A stretch of DNA of 11,051 bases from JAPSGM01 sp036556985. Lineage in GTDB: Bacteria > Chloroflexota > Limnocylindria > QHBO01. Position numbers and translations under genes: made by a program. The stretch spans positions 1-11,051 of the forward strand of contig DATBIK010000012.1 in assembly GCA_036556985.1 (NCBI GenBank), in the 5' to 3' direction. Shown here piece after piece: positions 6,308-11,051 of the stretch. Under the pieces are notes generated by a model. The model had not been told where the DNA came from. It did no database searches and was given only the letters and a program-made list of their open reading frames with translations. Each line of letters begins with the position of its first letter. Positions within the stretch are counted from its first letter, which is position 1.

Positions 6308-7447
6308 GTGATCCGCCGGAACGTCGTCGCCGCACCGATCATCCTCTCGATCGTGTTCACCGTGGCGCTGCCCGCTCCCGCCCTTGCGGCGCCGACCCTC
6401 ACCTCCCGGACCGTGCAGTCGGGGCTCACCATCCCCTGGGACGTGGCCTTCGCGCCCGGCGGCCAGATGTTCGTCAGCGAGCGGCCCGGCCGGGTCAAGG
6501 TCTTCCGCAGCGGCAATCCCGGCGCCGCGCTCCTGCGCAGCAACACGATCGCCGGCGTGCACGCGGTCGGTGAGGCCGGAGTGATGGGCCTGGCCGTCGA
6601 CCCGAACTTCACGGCGAACCGGTTCCTGTACGTCTGTGCCTCGCGCGACCACAACGGCCGCTGGCTGAACCAGGTCCTCCGCTACGAGGTCCGGGCCAAC
6701 TGGACGCTGCGCCTCGACCGGATCCTGATCCGCAACGGCATGAAGGCGAACACGATCCACAACGGCTGCGCACTGGAGTTCGGCCCCGACGGCCGCCTGT
6801 GGGTGACGATGGGCGACGCCAACATCCAGTCACGGGCCCAGAACCCGAACCTGCTCAACGGAAAGGTGCTCCGCATCAACCGCAACGGCTCGATTCCCGA
6901 CGACAATCCGGTGATGCCGGGTGCCTCGGGCCGGACGGCCGTGTATTCGATGGGGCACCGCAACCCGCAGGGCATCGACTTCCACCCGACGACGGGGCGG
7001 GTGTACGCGGTCGAGCACGGGCCGAACCAGGATGACGAGATCAACTGGATCCGGCCCGGCCTGAACTATGGCTGGCCGTGCGTCACCGGCAACGATGTGC
7101 CAACCCCCAGTTTCGGCACCGGCGCGTGTGCGGGCCTGACAGGCGCGGACTTCGAAAACCCGGCGTGGCGCTCCGGCGCGCCGACGATCGCCACCTCGGG
7201 CGCCGCCTTCGTGAGCGGGCCGCGCTGGGAGAACTGGAAGGGCCAGCTGTTCGTGGCGCAGCTGAAGGAGTCCGACCTGCGCCGGTTCGCGGTCATCGAT
7301 GGCGGCACCACTGCCGACCACCGGGCCACCTACTACAACGGCCGCTGGGGGCGCCTGCGTGCCGTGGTGTTCGGGCCCGGGCGGCACCTGTTCGTCACGA
7401 CCTCGAACGGGTCGAACGACCGGGTGGTCCGGATCAGCGCCAACTAG
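6308..7447 (+). CDS. Secreted PQQ-dependent aldose/sorbosone dehydrogenase-like protein
   Basis: A 379-residue exported beta-propeller protein of the glucose/sorbosone dehydrogenase family (soluble GDH/YliI type), expected to oxidise sugar aldoses outside the cytoplasmic membrane using PQQ. A Sec signal peptide is clear: RR near the start, a hydrophobic core, and ALA|AP cleavage after residue 27. Family motifs in order are LTIPWDVAFAPGGQMFVSER, GVMGLAVDPNF, the HNG motif with the likely catalytic His H151 followed by LEFGPDGRLWVTMGDA, GKVLRINRNGSIPDDNP, GHRNPQG (216-222), EHGPNQDDEIN (236-246), GLNYGWP (251-257) and a late WENWKGQLFVAQL. Four cysteines in the mature part could form disulfides. 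The start is GTG, fixed by AGGAG 6 nt upstream. No PQQ synthesis gene is in the window, so the cofactor would come from elsewhere. It converges with the lysyl oxidase gene. Electron acceptor and substrate are unknown. Confidence 0.92.
   Translation: MIRRNVVAAPIILSIVFTVALPAPALAAPTLTSRTVQSGLTIPWDVAFAPGGQMFVSERPGRVKVFRSGNPGAALLRSNTIAGVHAVGEAGVMGLAVDPNFTANRFLYVCASRDHNGRWLNQVLRYEVRANWTLRLDRILIRNGMKANTIHNGCALEFGPDGRLWVTMGDANIQSRAQNPNLLNGKVLRINRNGSIPDDNPVMPGASGRTAVYSMGHRNPQGIDFHPTTGRVYAVEHGPNQDDEINWIRPGLNYGWPCVTGNDVPTPSFGTGACAGLTGADFENPAWRSGAPTIATSGAAFVSGPRWENWKGQLFVAQLKESDLRRFAVIDGGTTADHRATYYNGRWGRLRAVVFGPGRHLFVTTSNGSNDRVVRISAN
7444..7447. other. Convergent stop-stop overlap sharing CTAG (PQQ dehydrogenase / lysyl oxidase)
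   Basis: CTAG supplies TAG at 7445-7447 on the plus strand and TAG at 7446-7444 on the minus strand. The two secreted-protein genes overlap tail-to-tail by 4 bp, with no visible hairpin terminator around the junction. Confidence 0.95.
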
Positions 7448-8511
7448 CCGGGATCGGGAATGGCCCAGCCGATGCGGGCGGTGTCCCGCAGCCAGTAGCC
7501 GGCCCACGGCCCGTCGATGACGTAGAACCAGCGGCCCGACAGGCCGGGGATCTGCGAGCGCCGTGTGGTCTGGAGCGTCATCGGGCTGTCGATGGTGGCT
7601 GTCTTCGTGCGCAGCTGCGTCCCGAGGTGGTTGACGGTCTGCCCGGTGTACCGGCCGGCGGCGAGCGTGATCATCCGCGGCGGGTCGTACGTCTTCGCGC
7701 CGGCGAAGGCGTCGACTGCGGTCACCGCGTCGCGGCCGCAGTTGCTGCCGCTGTCCAGGACGGTGACGCCTCCCCATGAGCGGATGCGAATGCGCGACCA
7801 GGTGCAGTTGTCGAAGTTGTTCGTCTCGCGGTAGTGGTTCGCGATGTCGACCGTGGAGCGCACGATGTACCGGCCCGGCGCCAGCCCGGTGATGTCGATC
7901 CACTGGTAGGCGAAGTCCCACGGGTAGCGGTCGCCCCAGCCGACCGATATGCCAACCCGGTTGGTCAGCGTCGAGCGGGTCCCGCACCACGACTCCTGGT
8001 AGTAGGGCGACTGGCGTGCGTAGGGCAGGCCCAGGCGCCACGGCGTGGTGTCGAGGAAGCAGAAGCCGGTCTTCGCCCCGGCGCGGACGGTCGCCGGATC
8101 GCCGACCCGGTACAGCTCGTAGGTCATGACCCGCTGCACGTGCCAGTGGTCGTGGCCGTCTCCGGCGTAGCGACCCACGGCGTCAGTGGAGCGTCGCCGC
8201 CACCCGCCGGACTCGCGGTAGATGATCTGATCGATCGCCATCCGGTTCTGTGACTTCGTCCGGTGGCCACGCACCTCGAAGGCGCCGGGCCCGCGGTTCA
8301 GCATGATCGTGGTGAAACGCAGGAGCCGACGCCCGTTGACGGTCTGGATGTGCCAGTCGTCGAGGGGCATCATCTTGAGGTTCGGCAGGCGGTCGCCCGC
8401 GGCGGCGAGGACGGGGCTCGGCAGGACGGCCTGCGCGGAGAACGCGGCGAGCAGCAGCACGAGGGTGATGGCGAGACTCAGGGAGATCGTCGTCTCTCGG
8501 GTTCGTTCCAT
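7444..8511 (-). CDS. Secreted bacterial lysyl oxidase family protein with extra C-terminal GW-rich module
   Basis: Lysyl oxidases are copper amine oxidases with a lysyl-tyrosyl-quinone (LTQ) cofactor that deaminate lysine side chains, releasing H2O2. This 355-residue protein has a Sec signal (hydrophobic core about 9-30, cleavage near LAAA|GD, about 35-38). The catalytic domain spans about 40-245: LPNLKMMPLDDWHIQ, LRFTTIMLNRGPGAFEVRG, then GDGHDHWHVQ with copper ligands H120, H122 and H124. AGAKTGFCFLD carries K147, matching the LTQ lysine of human LOX. VGWGDRYPWDFAYQWIDITG carries Y196, matching the LTQ tyrosine. Cysteines 151, 176, 236 and 258 could form two disulfides. Residues about 273-348 form an added module with Trp/Gly-rich GRWFYVIDGPWAGYWL, resembling a wall- or surface-binding SH3-like unit (inference). 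The start is supported by GGAGG 4 nt upstream. The copper/LTQ residues predict an active enzyme; the substrate is unknown. Confidence 0.87.
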   Translation of the reverse strand: MERTRETTISLSLAITLVLLLAAFSAQAVLPSPVLAAAGDRLPNLKMMPLDDWHIQTVNGRRLLRFTTIMLNRGPGAFEVRGHRTKSQNRMAIDQIIYRESGGWRRRSTDAVGRYAGDGHDHWHVQRVMTYELYRVGDPATVRAGAKTGFCFLDTTPWRLGLPYARQSPYYQESWCGTRSTLTNRVGISVGWGDRYPWDFAYQWIDITGLAPGRYIVRSTVDIANHYRETNNFDNCTWSRIRIRSWGGVTVLDSGSNCGRDAVTAVDAFAGAKTYDPPRMITLAAGRYTGQTVNHLGTQLRTKTATIDSPMTLQTTRRSQIPGLSGRWFYVIDGPWAGYWLRDTARIGWAIPDPG

Positions 8512-8551
8512 CGGTCCTCCGAGCGGGCAGCTGGCAGCTCGTCTCAGGATA
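8512..8551 (-). promoter_or_regulatory. Shine-Dalgarno (GGAGG) and candidate -10 (TATCCT) for the lysyl oxidase gene
   Basis: On the minus strand GGAGG (complement of 8516-8520) ends 4 nt before the ATG. TATCCT (complement of 8546-8551) lies far enough upstream for a leader of roughly 28 nt. This is a conventional leadered start, unlike several neighbours. Confidence 0.45.
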
Positions 8552-8571
8552 GCCGCGGCGGGCGTGTGCGC

Positions 8572-8587
8572 GACGCCGTTCGGCGTC
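8572..8587. promoter_or_regulatory. Perfect 7-bp inverted repeat in the lysyl oxidase/aspartate kinase divergent region
   Basis: GACGCCG-tt-CGGCGTC is a perfect dyad directly abutting the candidate -10 (TAGAGT) of the aspartate kinase gene and lying near the expected -35 of the lysyl oxidase promoter. It may be an operator for one or both genes. It could also be a chance GC-rich palindrome. Confidence 0.4.
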
Positions 8588-8593
8588 TAGAGT
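8588..8593 (+). promoter_or_regulatory. Candidate -10 box (TAGAGT) of the aspartate kinase gene
   Basis: TAGAGT ends 9 nt before the ATG at 8603, and no good Shine-Dalgarno lies between them, suggesting a near-leaderless mRNA. The same hexamer precedes the PQQ-dehydrogenase-like gene. Confidence 0.4.
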
Positions 8594-8602
8594 GGGTCGA
8601 CG

Positions 8603-9670
8603 ATGCCGCCCCGCACCAGCCTTTCGTCCAACCCAGCCGATGGCCAGATCGTCGTGGACAAGTTCGGCGGCTCCGTCCTGCGGCGGCCTGAGGACATCGC
8701 CGCGGCAGTCGAGGCGGTGGCCGCCCAGCAGGCTGACGGGCTCCGGCCGGTGGTGGTCGTCTCGGCCTTCGAGGGCGTGACGGACACGATCCTCGAGGCC
8801 GCCGGTGCACTCCTGCCTGGCGGCGGCGCCTTCCTGCGCGGCACCCGGCTGGACGCCGAGGAGCCCCTCGCCCGGGAGACGGACCGTGCGCTCGCCACCG
8901 GCGAAGCGCTCTCCGCGGCCCTCTTCGCGCTCGGCCTCCAGGCGCGGGGCATCGCGGCCCGCTCCTTCAGTGGGGCGGAGGCGGGCATCCGAACGGCTGC
9001 CGCGCATCTCGGCGCGGAGGTGCGCCGGGTCGCCCCCCGTCGTCTGCGCGCGGCACTCGCCGAGCGGATCGTGCCGGTGGTGGCAGGCTTCCAGGGAATC
9101 GGTGCGCACGGCGAGCTGACGACATTGGGCCGTGGCGGTACGGACCTCTCGGCCGTGGTCCTGGCCGCCGCCCTGCGCGCCGACCGCTGCGAGCTGTTCA
9201 AGGACACCGGCGGGGTGATGGAGGCGGACCCGTACCTCGTGCCCGGGGCGCGCTTCCTGTCCACCGTGGACGCGCACCAGCTCGAGCTCCTCGCCGAGCT
9301 CGGAGCGGAAGTGGTCCATCCGGTCGCCGTGCGGCGCGCGCGGCGGGCTCGGCTGCGGCTCGTGGTACGAGCGCTCGCGGCCGATCGCCCCATGACCGAG
9401 GTGCTGCCGCGGTCCGCACGCGGCGCCCCGGCCGGTGGGCCGATGCTGGCGGTGGATCGCAAGCAACGCATCGCGCGACTCTCCCTGGTCGGCCCCGAGG
9501 CGGTCATGCCCGAGCTGCTCCCCGTCCCGGCCCGCGGGGCGGGCAGCTTCGACGAGTCCGGGCTGCGGGTGGTATGGGCCGACGTTCCGCTTGATCAGCT
9601 CGCCGCTGCCGCGCAGGCCATCCACGCTGCCTGCATGAGCGCCGCCGCCGGCCCCGACGCCTCCGCCTAG
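8603..9670 (+). CDS. Aspartate kinase, short divergent form with reduced regulatory region
   Basis: Amino-acid kinase family protein, expected to phosphorylate aspartate as the first step to Lys, Thr, Met and diaminopimelate. The signature is KFGGSV (20-25), where most aspartokinases have KFGG[ST]S, so a normally conserved Ser is Val. Other motifs fit: VVVVSAFEGVTDTI, ATGEALSAAL, PVVAGFQGI, TLGRGGTDLSAV with the core at 176-181, FKDTGGVMEADP, and ELLAELGAEVVHPVAV. The 355 residues compare with about 400-420 for usual single-chain enzymes. After about residue 257 only one ACT-like segment can be made out (about 277-345, starting PMLAVDRKQRIARLSLVG) instead of two. Feedback control by lysine/threonine may therefore be altered or absent (inference). 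No other lysine or threonine genes are adjacent. Its stop shares CTAG with the convergent transporter gene. It could be a second, specialised paralogue. Confidence 0.83.
   Translation: MPPRTSLSSNPADGQIVVDKFGGSVLRRPEDIAAAVEAVAAQQADGLRPVVVVSAFEGVTDTILEAAGALLPGGGAFLRGTRLDAEEPLARETDRALATGEALSAALFALGLQARGIAARSFSGAEAGIRTAAAHLGAEVRRVAPRRLRAALAERIVPVVAGFQGIGAHGELTTLGRGGTDLSAVVLAAALRADRCELFKDTGGVMEADPYLVPGARFLSTVDAHQLELLAELGAEVVHPVAVRRARRARLRLVVRALAADRPMTEVLPRSARGAPAGGPMLAVDRKQRIARLSLVGPEAVMPELLPVPARGAGSFDESGLRVVWADVPLDQLAAAAQAIHAACMSAAAGPDASA
9667..9670. other. Convergent stop-stop overlap sharing CTAG (aspartate kinase / EamA transporter)
   Basis: CTAG gives TAG at 9668-9670 on the plus strand and TAG at 9669-9667 on the minus strand. 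This is the third convergent junction of the window with the same arrangement. Confidence 0.95.
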
Positions 9671-10638
9671 CTCGGCGCTGCCGGCTCCGGGTCACCCACG
9701 GCCTCGTGCTCGGCGATCTCGGCGCGCGGCCGGAGCTGGAGCACCACGCCGGCCGTGATGATGAGGGCCCCGCCGGCGAGCTGGACGAGGGTCGGCTGCT
9801 CTCCGAGGAGAAGGGCGGCCAGGAGGACGCCGACGACCGGCTCGAAGTTGGCGAGGATCGCCGCGCGCGGCGCGCCGAGGCGCCGGATGCCGGTGATGTA
9901 GCTCACCGTCGGGATCCCGGCGCCGACCACGCCGGCGACGACCACCGGCCACAGAGCGTCGGTGCCGCGGAGCGGGGCGCCGAGCTCGCCGACGGCACCG
10001 ATCACGAGCGCCACCACGAGGTACAGGCTCGCCGCCCCGCCCATCGTCAGCGCCGCGGCCTGCGCGCCGGGCACGCGGGCGAATCCGTGGCGCGCGGCAA
10101 GGACGTAGAACGTCTGCCCCAGCCCGGCGACGAAGGCGAGGCCGATGCCGAGCAGGTCGAGTCGCCCGAGGTTCCCCGCGCCGGCCACGACGAGCACCAT
10201 CCCGACCAGCGACAGGCCGAGGGCCAGCCATCGCGCGCGGTCCAGCCGCTCCCCGAACCAGGCGACGCTCAGGAGCGCGACGAAGGCGGGATAGAGGTAG
10301 AAGACGAGCAGCGAGAGGGTGATCCCGATGCGCAGGAAGGCGACGAAGACCGACAGGTTGAGGACGGTGTTCGCCACCGCGGCCGCCGCCATGAACCAGC
10401 GGTCGCTGGCGGGGATGCTGCCGAGCGGCAGGATGCGCACACCCTGCGCCGCGCGCCGCACCGCGATGAAGGCGACCATGCAGGCCGCGCCGAGCGCGGC
10501 GCGCCAGGTGACGAGCGCCAGGCTGGTCACGCCGCCCTCCTCGGCGTAGTGGGCCACCGGGCCCAGGATGCCGAAGCAGGCCGCCGCGAGCAGGATGAGC
10601 CCGGCCCCGGCGAGGTCCGGTCGGTCCTCCCGCGTCAC
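9667..10638 (-). CDS. EamA/DMT-superfamily transporter
   Basis: A 323-residue integral membrane protein with the ten-helix, two-repeat layout of the drug/metabolite transporter superfamily; members export amino acids or other small metabolites. The first EamA repeat runs from LILLAAACFGILGPVAHYA to LLVFYLYPAFVALLSVAWFG, shown by FGILGP and FYLYP, and ends GERL. The second repeat ends with NFEPVVGVLLAALLLGEQPT and ALIITAGVVL, the usual closing motif pair. The cytosolic tail is acidic and Pro-rich. The chosen start is the GTG at 10638, whose GTGA overlaps the stop of the upstream ABC-F gene by 4 nt. An alternative ATG at 10704 would add a glycine/arginine-rich segment antisense to nothing conserved and overlap the upstream gene by 70 nt. 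It is co-directional and probably translationally coupled with the ABC-F gene. Substrate unknown. Confidence 0.9.
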   Translation of the reverse strand: MTREDRPDLAGAGLILLAAACFGILGPVAHYAEEGGVTSLALVTWRAALGAACMVAFIAVRRAAQGVRILPLGSIPASDRWFMAAAAVANTVLNLSVFVAFLRIGITLSLLVFYLYPAFVALLSVAWFGERLDRARWLALGLSLVGMVLVVAGAGNLGRLDLLGIGLAFVAGLGQTFYVLAARHGFARVPGAQAAALTMGGAASLYLVVALVIGAVGELGAPLRGTDALWPVVVAGVVGAGIPTVSYITGIRRLGAPRAAILANFEPVVGVLLAALLLGEQPTLVQLAGGALIITAGVVLQLRPRAEIAEHEAVGDPEPAAPS

Positions 10639-11051
10639 CGGCGGGTCTCGGCGACCGCGTCCTCCGCCTCCGCCGCCTCGAGCTCGGAGGAGATGCGCGT
10701 CCACTCCGCCGCCAGGGACTCGGCCCGGTCGCGGGCGTGGTTGTGCCGCTCGATGAGGTCGCGGACGACATCGGCTTCGCCATAGACCGATGGATCGGCC
10801 AGGCGTTCGGACGTCTCGGCCACTTCGGTGTCGGCGTGTCGGGCTTCAGCCTCCACCCGGGCCAGGGCGTCGCGCAGGTCGCGGGTTCGCCGGTACCGGC
10901 GGTTGCGCTCCTCGGCCTCCTCGCGCTTGCGCCGCGCGGTGTCGGCCGCCGTTTCGCGCCCCCGTGGCGGCGCCGTCTCGATGCCGCGCGGCGACGCGCG
11001 TCCCTCGACCGCGCCCCGGGTCTCGATGTCCAGGCCGCGCTTGGCGGCGTA
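10635..11051 (-). CDS. C-terminal part of an ABC-F family ATPase (N-terminus outside window)
   Basis: The frame is open from the right edge to the TGA at 10637-10635, giving 138 residues with no start needed. There are no nucleotide-binding motifs in this part. What is visible is a basic/proline linker (SPRGIETAPPRGRE) followed by a highly charged coiled coil: EEAEERNRRYRRTRDLRDAL, then TSERLADPSVYGEADVVRDL, RHNHARDRAESLAAEW and a final helix. The LADPxVY...VRDLI...RAESLAAEW pattern is typical of the C-terminal coiled-coil extension of ABC-F proteins (Uup/EttA-like ribosome-associated ATPases). That points to a cytoplasmic translation factor or antibiotic-resistance-type protein. It precedes the EamA transporter with a 4-nt overlap. 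Confidence is limited because the ATPase domains lie beyond the window. Confidence 0.68.
   Translation of the reverse strand, partial: YAAKRGLDIETRGAVEGRASPRGIETAPPRGRETAADTARRKREEAEERNRRYRRTRDLRDALARVEAEARHADTEVAETSERLADPSVYGEADVVRDLIERHNHARDRAESLAAEWTRISSELEAAEAEDAVAETRR

Noticed and set aside
8183..9625. 480-residue minus-strand open frame opposite aspartate kinase
   Set aside because: It overlaps both aspartate kinase and the lysyl oxidase N-terminus in other frames and has no recognisable domain.
10639..10704. Upstream ATG for the EamA transporter
   Set aside because: It adds a Gly/Arg-rich stretch unlike the family and overlaps the ABC-F tail; the GTGA overlap at 10638 is a better coupled start.
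1..11051. Mobile elements, CRISPR arrays, tRNA or rRNA genes, riboswitches
   Set aside because: No regularly spaced repeats, transposase or integrase motifs, cloverleaf candidates or recognisable aptamer were seen; non-coding space totals only a few hundred bases.

Overview
This is an 11 kb stretch of a very GC-rich bacterial chromosome, densely packed with 11 protein genes, two of them cut by the window ends. I see no rRNA, tRNA, CRISPR, insertion sequence, phage or plasmid signature. The gene mix suggests a high-GC terrabacterial lineage, Chloroflexota (for example a Limnocylindria-like soil or freshwater group) or Actinomycetota. The pointers are a short MutY without its 8-oxoG domain, an SseB-like protein, a bacterial lysyl oxidase with a GW-rich tail, and many starts with no Shine-Dalgarno but a TAnnnT box 6-10 nt upstream. 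The taxonomic assignment is inference only.

Layout. (1) 1-616, minus: DUF554 membrane protein, missing its C-terminus. (2) 617-783: divergent regulatory region with candidate -10 boxes, a dyad and a short degenerate tandem repeat. (3) 784-3005, plus: gltX (glutamyl-tRNA synthetase) overlapping an SseB-like gene by ATGA. (4) 5438-3002, minus: a compact operon mutY - cysteine-free peroxiredoxin-like gene - zinc alcohol dehydrogenase. (5) 5480-7447, plus: a HAD-superfamily hydrolase, then a secreted PQQ-dependent aldose/sorbosone dehydrogenase-like protein. (6) 8511-7444, minus: a secreted lysyl oxidase family protein with copper-site histidines and the LTQ Lys/Tyr pair. (7) 8603-9670, plus: a short, divergent aspartate kinase. 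(8) 11051-9667, minus: the C-terminal tail of an ABC-F ATPase, coupled by GTGA to an EamA/DMT transporter.

Most of this is housekeeping: tRNA charging, oxidised-base repair, amino-acid biosynthesis and efflux. The two secreted genes in the middle form a small oxidative module, one using a free quinone cofactor (PQQ) and one expected to use a peptidyl quinone (LTQ).

I did not find a clearly new multi-gene system. Worth a second look are: all three convergent gene junctions share one palindromic CTAG as both stop codons; repeated leaderless-type promoter spacing; a peroxiredoxin-like protein with no cysteine; the lysyl oxidase with its extra C-terminal module; a variant aspartate kinase; and dyads placed within divergent promoters.
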